21,455 nt of DNA from DATLCI01 sp046714215 (GCA_046714215.1 JBKKBM010000073.1:1-21455), one strand, 5' to 3'; shown: positions 7,107 to 15,619, counted from the stretch's first letter. The notes: generated from the sequence alone by a model not told the origin. Translations and numbers: made by a program.

Positions 7107-8636
7107 TTACGCTTCCGAGGTCGTGCGCTTGCGGCGCCACAGTAGGTATACCGGAATACCCAGTAGGACGATGATCAATCCTGGCCAAGTGTATTGCGGT
7201 TTGTACCGCAATAATACGACATCGATGAATAATGCCATAACGATGTAGATAGCGGGCAGCACGGGATAGCCTATCGCTTTGTACGGACGCGGCGCATCCG
7301 GGCGAGTTTGCCGCAAGACAAACAAGCCCACGATGGTCAGAATGTAAAACACCAGCACCGCGAAGATGATGTAGTCCAGCAATTGCCCGTAACTGCCCGA
7401 GAGGCACAGCAGGCACGTCCAGACACCTTGCACCACCAGCGACGTCACTGGCGTTTTGTGCGTCGGGTGTAGTTTGGCCACCGCCTTGAAGAAGAGCCCG
7501 TCCTTGGCCATGGCGTAGTAGACGCGCGCGCCCGCGAGGATCAGTCCGTTACAGCAGCCGAACGTTGAGATGAGGATGGCGATGGCCATCAGCGCTGCCC
7601 CGATGCTGCCAAACATCTGCTGCATCACCGCCGTACCCACCCGGTCTTCCGCCGCGAACTTGATGCCCCGCTCGAAGACGCTGCTCCCCGCCGCGCTGCC
7701 ATCCAGCGGCAGTACGCTCAAGTACACAAAATTCGCGAGCACATACAAAAGGATGACGGCTCCGGTCCCTATCGCCAGCGACAGCGGCAGGTTCCGTTGC
7801 GGGTCCTTCACTTCACCGGCAGTGAAGGTCACGTTGTTCCAGGCGTCAGCAGAGAACAGCGACCCCACCTGCGAAACTGCCAGGATAGTCAGCACCCCGA
7901 CCATGGCGGTGGGTCCGTCCACCCCGACCTGCACCGGGAATTGCGCGCTGAAAGAAAAATTCCGCCAGAAGTTGCCGAAGTTCGCGGCCACCGCCTCCGC
8001 ATTCCGTCCCACCACAAATCCGATGGCCACCAATCCCAGCAGCGCCGACGTCTTCGCGATGGTAAAAATGTTCTGCACCATCGCACCCGTTCTCACGCCG
8101 AATACGTTGACCGCGGTCAGCAGGATGACGATCACGATCCCCGCCAGATTCTGTGTGTTCAGGCCCACATCCATGTTGCCCAACACCATGGGGCCGACTT
8201 CGATCGGAGGAACTTTGCCGAGGTGCAGGATCCAGTTCGTCGACGAGACGCTGGGAAAGAAGTAGCCAAGAAATTTCCCGAAGGCCACGCCCACCGCTGC
8301 GATCGTCCCCGTCTGGATCACCAGGAATAGCGTCCAGCCATAGAGGAAGCCCCAGAGGGGGCCGAGCGATTCGCGGAGGTAAATGTATTGCCCGCCTGCC
8401 TTGGGCATCATGGCAGCCAATTCGCCATAGGCCAGCGCCCCAACCACGGTCATGAAGCCCGTGACCAGCCATGCCGCGATCAGCAGCGCCGGCGAATCGG
8501 TCAAACGCGCAATGTCCGCCGACACAATGAAAATGCCCGACCCGATCATCGAGCCCATCACCAGCGTGGTTGCGCTGGTCAGGCCCAGGCCTTTGACCAG
8601 TTCAGGATCTTGAGTTCCTGCGGGATTTGTCGTCAT
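7107..8636 (-). CDS. APC-superfamily amino-acid permease/antiporter, second type
   Basis: This inner-membrane transporter of 509 residues, counted from the ATG at 8636, has about 12 helices. TM1 carries LVMGSMIGSGIFIVSADIA, and LAYGELAAMMPKAGGQYIYL and LFSADAWNNVTFTAGEVKDP follow. The pattern fits the amino acid/polyamine antiporter and L-type branches of the APC superfamily rather than the CAT branch of its neighbour. The reading frame stays open to a TTG at 8669, but the sequence before either start lacks a clear ribosome binding site. The ATG (MTTNPAG) is chosen because the added residues are polar and non-conserved in appearance. It precedes the CAT-type permease by 39 bp on the same strand. 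Substrate is unknown; a complementary uptake/exchange pair is only inferred. Confidence 0.9.
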   Translation of the reverse strand: MTTNPAGTQDPELVKGLGLTSATTLVMGSMIGSGIFIVSADIARLTDSPALLIAAWLVTGFMTVVGALAYGELAAMMPKAGGQYIYLRESLGPLWGFLYGWTLFLVIQTGTIAAVGVAFGKFLGYFFPSVSSTNWILHLGKVPPIEVGPMVLGNMDVGLNTQNLAGIVIVILLTAVNVFGVRTGAMVQNIFTIAKTSALLGLVAIGFVVGRNAEAVAANFGNFWRNFSFSAQFPVQVGVDGPTAMVGVLTILAVSQVGSLFSADAWNNVTFTAGEVKDPQRNLPLSLAIGTGAVILLYVLANFVYLSVLPLDGSAAGSSVFERGIKFAAEDRVGTAVMQQMFGSIGAALMAIAILISTFGCCNGLILAGARVYYAMAKDGLFFKAVAKLHPTHKTPVTSLVVQGVWTCLLCLSGSYGQLLDYIIFAVLVFYILTIVGLFVLRQTRPDAPRPYKAIGYPVLPAIYIVMALFIDVVLLRYKPQYTWPGLIIVLLGIPVYLLWRRKRTTSEA

Positions 8637-8730
8637 AAGTGAGGATTCAGTGGTCGTTCGTTCCTTCAAGCGCGCTGCAAGCCATCCTTTTTACCCCAAA
8701 ATCTGATTTATCCCAAATATCTCAGCGTCG

Positions 8731-9369
8731 TCACCCTAATATCCTGATAAATTCGGCTGCGGTCTTCCGTGGCGTCGGCAAAAGTTCGGCGATCACAGCG
8801 ACGGCATCCGCCCCGGCGGCGATCACGTCTGTACAATTCGCCAACGTGATACCTCCGATCGCAACCAGCGGCTTGGTTGTCAGCGCCCGCGCTTGTCGCA
8901 CTCCTTCCAGCCCGACCACGGGCTCGGGAGTCGTCTTTGACGCCGTCGCGAACACCGGCCCGATCGCGATGTAATCCACTGGCTGAGCATCGGCGGCGCT
9001 GACTTGCGCGCTGGTGTGCGTCGAAACACCGATGATCCGTGGCGGCTTACACAGCACCCGCGCGCCTCGCGGCGAAAGATCATCCTGGCCCAGATGGACG
9101 CCGTCAAAGCCCGCCGCCACCGCAAAATCCGGGCGGTCGTTCATGATCAATCGGATGGTTTGGTAGGACGCGGCCGCGCGCTTCAACGCCTGCGCTTCCG
9201 CCAGGATGATCTTCCCCAGTTGCGTCTTGTTCCGGTATTGCAGCAGCGTGGCGCCGCCCTGGAAAAGCTCTTCCGCAAACGCTGCAGCGGTCACCCCGGT
9301 TGGCAAACGACCGGCGTCCACAATGGCATAGAGCCGCGGAAGAAGAAGCAGAGGAAGAAGATGGATCAG
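8731..9369 (-). CDS. thiE: Thiamine-phosphate synthase ThiE, likely non-AUG start
   Basis: ThiE joins the thiazole and pyrimidine precursors to make thiamine phosphate. From the GTG at 9321 the protein is 196 residues and shows LLQYRNK, IMNDRPDFAVAAGFDGVHLGQDDL (split across the diphosphate site), IIGVSTHT, DYIAIGPVFATASKT and PLVAIGGI. All of these fit an active enzyme. However, the first conserved strand PRLYAIVD is encoded just upstream of that GTG, in the same frame. Going back, the frame reaches a TAG at 9370-9372 with no ATG, GTG or TTG. AAGGAG (9373-9378) ends three bases before a CTG (9369-9367) and six before an ATC (9366-9364). I therefore set the start at the CTG, as a guess between the two. 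The preceding cupin gene ends at that same TAG, in the same frame. Identity is secure; the start is not. Confidence 0.9.
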   Translation of the reverse strand: MIHLLPLLLLPRLYAIVDAGRLPTGVTAAAFAEELFQGGATLLQYRNKTQLGKIILAEAQALKRAAASYQTIRLIMNDRPDFAVAAGFDGVHLGQDDLSPRGARVLCKPPRIIGVSTHTSAQVSAADAQPVDYIAIGPVFATASKTTPEPVVGLEGVRQARALTTKPLVAIGGITLANCTDVIAAGADAVAVIAELLPTPRKTAAEFIRILG

Positions 9370-9828
9370 CTACTCCTTGCCCGCAACCGCGCCGCGGACG
9401 GGGGTCTCACCCTCATCGCCCAGGTCAAGCTTTGAGAGGTCGATGGCTTGCGTCTCTTCGGGGTGTTCTGCATCCCGGTTCACGCCCTCCATCGAGAACG
9501 CCGGCACGCAGACGGCGATGTACTCCGCACCTTCCGGAAAGGGCGTCGAATAGCGGACCCACTCGCCCCGAGTGGTCACCACCGCTTGGCCGGCGCGCAC
9601 ATCGAGCGAGCCTTTTTCATGCTGCACCCGCAGCGTCCCTTGCAATACGACCGTGAATTCGTCGAACTCCGGGCGCTGTCCCGGCTCGATCCATCCTCCC
9701 GGGCTGTGCATGTGGGCCACGCTCAACCGCGTTTCCGCGGAATTGGCCCGTCCTATGAATTCATCAATCAGCTTCGGCTTGTTGCCGGCTGCTTCGATGC
9801 GTTTGGCTTGGTCAATCAGTCTTGGCAT
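9370..9828 (-). CDS. Small cupin-domain protein
   Basis: This 152-residue single-domain cupin has its first motif spread over SVAHMHSPGGWIEPGQRPEFDEF (HxH then Glu, about residues 37-59), followed by TVVLQGTLRVQ. The second motif is weaker (GQAVVTTRGEWVRYSTPFPEG). A metal-binding beta-barrel is likely; the reaction is unknown. The frame is open far upstream into accC, but the ATG at 9828 is preferred because the upstream part is accC in another frame and GGGAGGGAGAG precedes the ATG. It starts 31 bp after the accC stop. Its last codons (GGC AAG GAG) supply the ribosome binding site of thiE, and its TAG stop is in frame with thiE. The acidic C-terminal tail (KLDLGDEGE) is not part of the barrel. 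Confidence 0.8.
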   Translation of the reverse strand: MPRLIDQAKRIEAAGNKPKLIDEFIGRANSAETRLSVAHMHSPGGWIEPGQRPEFDEFTVVLQGTLRVQHEKGSLDVRAGQAVVTTRGEWVRYSTPFPEGAEYIAVCVPAFSMEGVNRDAEHPEETQAIDLSKLDLGDEGETPVRGAVAGKE

Positions 9829-9859
9829 GGATGCGTCTCTCCCTCCCGCCGTTCGCCTA

Positions 9860-11221
9860 CTACTGTTTTGCCGCTTTTTGCTTTTCCAGGAACCGTTCCA
9901 TGAACTTAGTGTCAAACCGGCCCGCGCGGAAGTCTTCGTCCTGCATGATCTTCCGGTGCAGCGGGATGGTCGTATGGATCCCTTCCACGATGAACATATC
10001 CAGCGCTCGCGCCATGCGGCTGATCGCTTCTTCCCGGTCATTCCCATGGGTGATCAGCTTGGCGATCATGGAATCATAATAAGGAGGCACTACCCCTTCG
10101 GCATATTGGTTCGTGTCTACCCGAACGCCAGTGCCACCAGGGATGTTGAACGCATGGATCTTGCCCGCCGACGGGGTGAACTTCTCCGGATGCTCCGCGT
10201 TGATGCGGCATTCTATCGCATGGCCCCGCATCTCGATCTTCGCCGGCAGGATGTCCTTCAGCTTCGATCCGTTCGCGATCAGGATCTGGCTTTTCACTAG
10301 GTCGATCCCCGTCACCATCTCCGTCACCGGATGCTCCACCTGGATGCGCGTATTCATCTCGATGAAATGCAGGCTCTTGTCCTCATCCATCAGGAATTCG
10401 ATGGTGCCGGCATTCTGGTATCCGATCTCACTCAAACACGCTTCCAGCTTGTCCCCGATGGACTTCCGCAACTCCGGTGTGATCTGCAGGGAGGGTGATT
10501 CCTCCAGCAACTTCTGGTGCCGCCGCTGGATGCTGCATTCCCGCTCGCCCAGGCTGACCACGTTGCCATGCTGGTCCGCCAATATCTGGAATTCGATGTG
10601 CCGGGGCTGTTCGATGAACTTTTCCATGTACAGTTCCCCGTTGCCGAATGCTCCCGCCGCTTCCGACGATGCCTGCTGATACATCCGGGGTAGCTCAGCT
10701 TCGCTGCGCACCACGCGCATGCCCCGGCCCCCACCTCCGGCCTTGGCTTTCAGGATCACGGGGAAGCCTACCTCCTTGGCCGCCTCCACCGCTTCTTCTT
10801 CGCTGGCAATGATTCCGTCAGACCCCGGCAGGATCGGCACGTTGGCTTTTTTCATCGCCTGCCGCGCTTTTTCCTTCTCCCCCATCAGCCGGATCACCTC
10901 CGGCGGTGGTCCGATGAACTTGATGTGCGAGGCCTGGCACACCTCGGCAAAGTTCGCATTCTCACTCAGCAACCCGTAGCCCGGATGGATGGCCTCGACG
11001 TTCGCGATCTCCGCCGCGCTGATCACCGCCGGGATGTTCAGATAACTTTCCGCCGAACGCGGCGGGCCGATGCAGATGGCCTCATCGGCAAAGCGCACGT
11101 GCAGTGAGTTGCGGTCAGCTTCACTGTAGACCGCCACCGTCTTCACGCCCAGTTCCTTACACGCGCAAATGATGCGCAGGGCTATCTCTCCACGGTTGGC
11201 GATCAGGATCTTTTTAAACAT
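9860..11221 (-). CDS. accC: Acetyl-CoA carboxylase, biotin carboxylase subunit
   Basis: AccC uses ATP and bicarbonate to carboxylate the biotin carried on AccB, the first step of fatty-acid synthesis. The 453-residue protein matches the family over its whole length. It has an N-terminal pre-ATP-grasp domain (MFKKILIANRGEIALRI, AIHPGYGLLSENA near 78-90), the glycine-rich ATP lid KAGGGGRGMRVV (160-171), metal and catalytic residues E276, E288 and N290 with R292 in FIEMNTRIQVEHPVTE, and a C-terminal domain ending in a Lys/Gln-rich tail. It lies 39 bp after accB, and the cupin gene follows after 31 bp. The carboxyltransferase genes accA and accD are not in the window. Confidence 0.97.
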   Translation of the reverse strand: MFKKILIANRGEIALRIICACKELGVKTVAVYSEADRNSLHVRFADEAICIGPPRSAESYLNIPAVISAAEIANVEAIHPGYGLLSENANFAEVCQASHIKFIGPPPEVIRLMGEKEKARQAMKKANVPILPGSDGIIASEEEAVEAAKEVGFPVILKAKAGGGGRGMRVVRSEAELPRMYQQASSEAAGAFGNGELYMEKFIEQPRHIEFQILADQHGNVVSLGERECSIQRRHQKLLEESPSLQITPELRKSIGDKLEACLSEIGYQNAGTIEFLMDEDKSLHFIEMNTRIQVEHPVTEMVTGIDLVKSQILIANGSKLKDILPAKIEMRGHAIECRINAEHPEKFTPSAGKIHAFNIPGGTGVRVDTNQYAEGVVPPYYDSMIAKLITHGNDREEAISRMARALDMFIVEGIHTTIPLHRKIMQDEDFRAGRFDTKFMERFLEKQKAAKQ

Positions 11222-11260
11222 GGGATTTACACATGGAATGAGTCTCGAAACGGCCCACCG

Positions 11261-11752
11261 TCACTTGCGCGCGCGGATCGCGAACAGCGCTTGTCCGTAT
11301 TCCACCGGCTGGCCATTGTTGACAAAGCGCTTCATGATCTCGCCGGAGACTTCTGCTTCAATCTCGTTCATCAGCTTCATCGCTTCAATGATGCAGAGCA
11401 CCTGGCCTGCTTCCACCGTGTCGCCCACCTTGAAGAACGGGGGCGCTCCGGGTGAGCCAGATTCATAGAATGTTCCCACGATGGGCGACTTCGCCGTGTA
11501 GAGGTCCTCGTCCGCGGCGGTTGGTTCCTTCGGTGGGCCCGTGGGAGCTCCCGGCGCAGCGGACCCGGCCGCTGGCGCCACGGGCACCGGTGCGGCGACG
11601 GGCGCAGCCATGTAGCGCACCTCCGCCGCGGGTGCCGCCGCTTCGCTCGCCCGCTTCACCCGGACTTTCACATCGCCCCGCTCCAACTCGAACTCGGCGA
11701 TGTCCTTCTCGATCAGGAATTCGATCAGTTCTTTCAGCTCTTTTTGATTCAT
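11261..11752 (-). CDS. accB: Acetyl-CoA carboxylase, biotin carboxyl carrier protein
   Basis: This 163-residue BCCP has three parts. The N-terminal helix region (MNQKELKELIEFLIEKDIAEFELE) is typical of AccB. The Ala/Pro-rich flexible linker runs from about residue 35 to 80. The C-terminal biotinyl domain (about 88-162) contains EAMKLMNEI, with K126 the biotinylation site. It also has the thumb-like segment FYESGSPGAPPF typical of acetyl-CoA carboxylase BCCP. It sits 22 bp downstream of the aminopeptidase gene and 39 bp upstream of accC. The ribosome binding site is weak. The aminopeptidase-accB-accC order is common in several phyla, often with efp between; efp is absent here. Confidence 0.97.
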   Translation of the reverse strand: MNQKELKELIEFLIEKDIAEFELERGDVKVRVKRASEAAAPAAEVRYMAAPVAAPVPVAPAAGSAAPGAPTGPPKEPTAADEDLYTAKSPIVGTFYESGSPGAPPFFKVGDTVEAGQVLCIIEAMKLMNEIEAEVSGEIMKRFVNNGQPVEYGQALFAIRARK

Positions 11753-11774
11753 CGAATAAGTCGGCCTTTAACAC

Positions 11775-12914
11775 TTATAAAACGATCAGATCTTTGCCCG
11801 TCGGCGTAAGTACCTCACACCCACCAGGGGTCACTACCACCATATCTTCGATCCGGACTCCCCCGATCCCGGGAAGATACGCGCCCGGCTCCACGGTGAT
11901 CACCATACCCGGCTCCAGCGTGGTGTCGCCAGGGATGGGCTTCTTGAGCTTCTTACCGCCCGCGCCCTTCGCCGCCTGGCGCAATCCTGGGGGCTCATGA
12001 ATCTCCAGTCCCACTCCGTGCCCGGTCGAATGGGTGAAATAACGCCCCAAGCCAGCTTTTTCCAGCACGCTGCGGGCGGCCCGGTCCACCTCAGAGGTTT
12101 TCACTCCGGGTCTAACCGCGTCAACTCCCGCCTGTTGTGCTTCCCGGACGGCGTCGTAGATCTTTTGCGACTTGCCATCGATGGCGCCCATGTGTACGGT
12201 GCGCGTCATGTCTGAGCAATAACCGCCGAGTATAACACCGAAGTCTAAGATTACGAATCCTTTAGCCGAGATTGGGTTGCTGCTGGCCACCCCATGCGGC
12301 AGCGCCGAACGCGTCCCGGAAGACACCAATGTGGCAAACGACATTCCCTCCGCCCCCAAGCGGCGGCACAGGTATTCCAGCTCCGCCGCCACCCGGCTTT
12401 CCGGCACTCCCGGCTTGATGCTGCGGAGGACTTCCTCGAAAACGCTCGATGCCAACCGCACCGCGGCGCGGATCTGTGCGACCTCGCCCGGCTCCTTGCA
12501 CATTCGCAGACGCTCCACTAGCTCCCGTGTGGCCACCGCCTTGGTCTTCCCCTTGGTTTTGCCCAAGACAGGGGTGAGTGCAGCCCGCACCGCGACCGAC
12601 ATATGGAACCCTTCAAATCCGACACACTTGGCTCGCTGCCCGGCCAGCCATTCCGTGGCCGCCACCAGCGCGGACCCTTTGGCTATCGCTACCCTCGCCC
12701 CTCGAACCTCGGCCTTGGCCTGCTCCGTATACCGGCCGTCGGTGAAAAAGGCGCAACGGAGCCCCCGCTTCCCTGCCACCGCCGCCCATGCGCCTGCGCT
12801 ACCCGTAAACCCACTCAGGTAGCGCACATTCGCCATATGGCTCACTAAGACGCCATCCAGGCGCTCCCGCCCCAGCGCCGCCTCCAGCCGCTCCTGTCGC
12901 CCTGCAAAGTCCAT
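11775..12914 (-). CDS. Xaa-Pro aminopeptidase family (M24B) metallopeptidase
   Basis: This 379-residue protein has a creatinase-like N-terminal domain (about 1-130, with YLSGFTGSAG) and a pita-bread catalytic domain. The five metal ligands are all present: D224 and D235 (LDFGVILGGYCSDMTRT), H299 (STGHGVGLEIHEPPG), E342 (ITVEPGAYLPG) and E356 (GVRIEDMV). The catalytic H207 lies in LPHG. It should remove N-terminal residues before proline, in the cytoplasm; no signal peptide is seen. A Lys/Gly-rich stretch (residues 313-328, AAKGAGGKKLKKPIPG) is inserted between the H299 and E342 motifs. It is the probable first gene of the aminopeptidase-accB-accC-cupin-thiE run. Assignment to PepP, PepQ or YpdF within M24B is not certain. 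Confidence 0.92.
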   Translation of the reverse strand: MDFAGRQERLEAALGRERLDGVLVSHMANVRYLSGFTGSAGAWAAVAGKRGLRCAFFTDGRYTEQAKAEVRGARVAIAKGSALVAATEWLAGQRAKCVGFEGFHMSVAVRAALTPVLGKTKGKTKAVATRELVERLRMCKEPGEVAQIRAAVRLASSVFEEVLRSIKPGVPESRVAAELEYLCRRLGAEGMSFATLVSSGTRSALPHGVASSNPISAKGFVILDFGVILGGYCSDMTRTVHMGAIDGKSQKIYDAVREAQQAGVDAVRPGVKTSEVDRAARSVLEKAGLGRYFTHSTGHGVGLEIHEPPGLRQAAKGAGGKKLKKPIPGDTTLEPGMVITVEPGAYLPGIGGVRIEDMVVVTPGGCEVLTPTGKDLIVL

Positions 12915-12985
12915 AGCGCTCGATTGTATTGAAGGATGTCTCCGCTTGCATGCCGGGGAGTTCTTGCGGTCCCAGAAACACCAAA

Positions 12986-13006
12986 CCCCTGGCGCAAGGC
13001 CAGGGG
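12986..13006 (-). terminator. Hairpin terminator after pilQ
   Basis: An 8-bp GC-rich stem (12986-12993 with 12999-13006, loop gcaag) lies 23 bp beyond the pilQ stop. On the - strand it is followed by TTTGGTGTTT, a broken T-tract. It probably ends the pilus operon before the aminopeptidase gene, though the weak tail makes partial readthrough possible. Confidence 0.65.
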
Positions 13007-13029
13007 CTGGAGGTAGAAAGTTGTTCTGC

Positions 13030-15381
13030 CTAGGTTTGTATGATCTTCGGAGTGATGAAGAAGAGCAACTCGTCGGATGCAGTCCGCACCGTGCGACGTT
13101 TGAACAGGTTGCCGAAGACCGGGATGTTCCCCAGTAGCGGTACCTGCGACACCGATACGTTGCTGGTGGTTTGGATCACGCCGCCGATCATGACCGTGCC
13201 ACCGTCCGTCACCAGCACTTGGGTGGTCGCCTGCGCCGTGAATAACACCGGGTTGGGCTGCAACGCCGTAGTGCGGCTGAAGTCCGGGGTCGTGTTCTCC
13301 ACGTCCACGTTCAGGAAGATGGTATTTTCGTGAGTGATCTGCGGCTTGACCGTCAAGCGCAGCAACACTTCGAAGTAGGTCACCGTGGGCGGGCCGCCTA
13401 ACTGCGCGCCCGTGATCACGGGGATGCGCTGGCCTTGCTTCACGATCGCCTGCACGTTGTTCTGGGTCACGACTCGCGGACGGCTCAGGATCTTGGCCAA
13501 GCCACGACTCTCTGCCATCGTCAAGATGGCATCCAGCCGGTAGTTGCTGCCCGAGTTCGTGAATGAGATGCCGCTGGTGGGTCCCAATATTCCCAGGTTG
13601 GAGAACAGCGGAATGCTGCCGCCGTTGAAGGGAAGTCCACCTGACGCCGGGCTTCCACCACCACCGGCGCCGGTCACCGTCGTCGCTGCGTTCACGAAGC
13701 CGAAGCCGAGCTGCACCCCCAACTCCCGAGCGAAGCTGCGGCTCGCTGAGACCACGCGGGCTTCGATCTCTACTTCCTGGGTCTTCTTGTCTAGTTCCTT
13801 GATCTGGAAGTCCACATTCGCCATCACATTCGGGATGTCGCTGATGATGAGTGAATTGGTGCGTTCATCGGCGATGACCTGGCCGCGCGCCGAGAGGAAG
13901 CTTTTGATCGTCGGCACCACGTCTTTCGCCACCGCATAGCTCAGGTAGCGGTTGATGGTGATCATGTCTACGGCCAGCGCCTGGGCTTCCTGCTGCGCCC
14001 GACGGTCGTCGGCTTCTTTCTTCAGCGTGGCCGTGGTGGCGATGCGCAGGACGTTGCCGTCCAGTTGGCATTCCAGACTGTTGTTGTTCAGCACGATGGC
14101 CAGCGCCTGGTCCCACGGCACGTCATCGAGCACGATGGTGAGTGAGCCCCGCACTTGGGGATCGAGCACCACGTTCAGGCCGCTGATGTCATGGATCAGG
14201 CGGAAGAAGTCGCGCAGGTCCACGTCTTTCAGGTTTACCGAGATGGGTTCGCCGTTATAGCGACCACTGGCACAGCCTGTGCGCATCTGCTGCACCGGCG
14301 CGGGCAGCGCTGGCTGCTGCATCGCCGCCAGGTTCATTGCGGGTTGCGCCTTGAAGGACGCGTTGGCATTGCTCAGCGGGATGTCGCTTACCGGAGTCGC
14401 GAACCGCGACGCGGCCACACTGGCGCGCTCGGACGGAGTCTGTCGCACCTCCGCTATCTCTTCCGGGGTCGCCGGACGCGAGGTGTAGGTAGGCTCCACC
14501 GCAACATTGGTGGCAGCAACTAGCGGCGTTGCTTGCGGAACCATCGGCTTGCCGGAGGCCAACAGCGGCAATTCCGGGGTCGCGCTGTGCAGCTTCAGCA
14601 TCGACTGACCGCCCTTGGTCGCCAGTTCGAATTCTTGGGGCATGTTCAGATCGATCACGACGCGGGTCGCGGGCGGCTGCAGCGCATAGCGCGCAACCCG
14701 GATCCCCTTCACCGCTTCATGCCGCACCGCGATCTCATGCAAGCGCGGCATCGGCACCGCGTTCGGGATGTCCACCACGATGCGGTCCGGAGACGAGAGC
14801 TTCATCGCCGTGGGCGCGATCGCGCCGCTGGCGCTGATCTGCACTTGCAGGCCCGTCTTACCTCGCACCACGGAAATATTACGGATCTGCACAGGACGTG
14901 CGCTGGGCGCGGCCTTGGCCACGGGCGCTTTCGCCACCGGCACTTTGGCCGCAGGCACTTCCGCCGTCGCTGCCGCCGGCGTCTCCGCCTTTATCCGCAC
15001 CGCTACCGCGAAACCGGCATCGGCCACGCCAACCACCGCATTCGGGGCCAGTGCGATCTCAACGCGCGCGATATGGGCGCCGCTGGCGGCCTTATAGCCC
15101 ACCACGCGGTACGATTCCACACCCGGGAATTGTCCCTTAAGATCCCGCGTCTGGTTCTCCAGCTTCGCCGCCGACACCCCCGCCAGGTCCACCAGTAACA
15201 GATTGTCTGTGGGGCGGTATTCGGTATGTGTGAAGGCGCCATTCGCCTGGATCGTGAGTGTAGTCGCGTTGCCCTGCGCCTTCACCCCGATGTTCGTCAG
15301 TTGCGACGCCGTTCCGGCAGCAGCCGCCGTGGTCAACACGGTCAGCGCCAAGAGAACACCTAAAGATTGCTTCAGCCTCAT
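13030..15381 (-). CDS. pilQ: Type IV pilus secretin PilQ
   Basis: PilQ forms the outer-membrane pore through which the pilus passes. The 783-residue protein starts at the ATG at 15381, where GAGGAGAG lies just upstream and a clean signal peptide (MRLKQSLGVLLALTVLTTAAAAG) follows; the open frame above it (to 15495) is not conserved-looking. Domains in order are: two AMIN domains (about 28-130 and 168-270) for peptidoglycan binding, joined by a Pro/Ala/Val/Lys repeat linker; a second variable linker; an STN/N0 domain (about 400-470, ISVNLKDVDLRDFFRLIHDISG); an N1/NolW-type domain (SYAVAKDVVPTIKSFL, DERTNSLIISDIP); and the secretin barrel with SRPRVVTQNN, VPLLGNIPVFGNLFK and ELLFFITPKII at the C-terminus. 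A Gly-rich loop (GAGGGGSPASGG) lies before the barrel. It is the last gene of pilMNOPQ, 238 bp from pilP. Confidence 0.96.
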   Translation of the reverse strand: MRLKQSLGVLLALTVLTTAAAAGTASQLTNIGVKAQGNATTLTIQANGAFTHTEYRPTDNLLLVDLAGVSAAKLENQTRDLKGQFPGVESYRVVGYKAASGAHIARVEIALAPNAVVGVADAGFAVAVRIKAETPAAATAEVPAAKVPVAKAPVAKAAPSARPVQIRNISVVRGKTGLQVQISASGAIAPTAMKLSSPDRIVVDIPNAVPMPRLHEIAVRHEAVKGIRVARYALQPPATRVVIDLNMPQEFELATKGGQSMLKLHSATPELPLLASGKPMVPQATPLVAATNVAVEPTYTSRPATPEEIAEVRQTPSERASVAASRFATPVSDIPLSNANASFKAQPAMNLAAMQQPALPAPVQQMRTGCASGRYNGEPISVNLKDVDLRDFFRLIHDISGLNVVLDPQVRGSLTIVLDDVPWDQALAIVLNNNSLECQLDGNVLRIATTATLKKEADDRRAQQEAQALAVDMITINRYLSYAVAKDVVPTIKSFLSARGQVIADERTNSLIISDIPNVMANVDFQIKELDKKTQEVEIEARVVSASRSFARELGVQLGFGFVNAATTVTGAGGGGSPASGGLPFNGGSIPLFSNLGILGPTSGISFTNSGSNYRLDAILTMAESRGLAKILSRPRVVTQNNVQAIVKQGQRIPVITGAQLGGPPTVTYFEVLLRLTVKPQITHENTIFLNVDVENTTPDFSRTTALQPNPVLFTAQATTQVLVTDGGTVMIGGVIQTTSNVSVSQVPLLGNIPVFGNLFKRRTVRTASDELLFFITPKIIQT

Positions 15382-15619
15382 TTCGTCTCTCCTCACGTCA
15401 CGGTAACCCGTTTCGTGTGCGGCGGTGGCCTCATGCGGCGTGAACCGCATGTCCCTTAACCCTCTGCCGCTTAAGAATTCCCAGGCCTGCCCCACCGGGG
15501 CCGCCCGGACATTTCTTCCCTTAACCTGCTGCTTGGCCCGACTACAGAGACTTCTTCTTCGTTTCCTGAAAGCCGGGTTCTCATCACCTTACCCGACTTC
15601 CGCCGTTCCCCCGAGCAAA
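15382..15619 (-). promoter_or_regulatory. 238-bp structured pilP-pilQ gap
   Basis: No gene is seen here. The gap holds a hairpin of 9 pairs including one G-U on the - strand (15570-15578 with 15591-15599), a second 7-bp hairpin close to pilQ (catgcgg 15432-15438 with ccgcatg 15445-15451, 6-nt loop) and a 10-bp direct repeat tcccttaacc (15452-15461 and 15517-15526). The other pil genes are 0-15 bp apart. The gap may adjust pilQ translation or RNA stability, or carry an internal promoter; none of this is shown. Confidence 0.4.

Noticed and set aside
8715..8740. Possible TPP riboswitch downstream of thiE
   Set aside because: On the - strand GGGTG and GCTGAGAT appear in the right order, which recalls a TPP element, but the other conserved half (ACCTGATCTGGATAAT-like) and the stems are missing.
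9829..10047. N-terminal extension of the cupin gene
   Set aside because: The frame stays open but overlaps the 3' end of accC in another frame. The residues look like a frame-shifted copy of accC coding sequence, and a better ATG with ribosome binding site exists at 9828.
14533..15198. 221-codon + strand open frame opposite pilQ
   Set aside because: Antisense to the AMIN region of pilQ. The composition is Arg/His-rich and it has no recognisable domain.
15382..15495. Upstream extension of pilQ
   Set aside because: Open frame with ATG at 15495, but it would bury the signal peptide. The ATG at 15381 has a strong ribosome binding site and starts directly with the signal.
15382..15619. c-di-GMP riboswitch in the pilP-pilQ gap
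   Set aside because: Pilus genes are often controlled this way, but I could not find the conserved core of GEMM-type elements. Only simple hairpins are visible.
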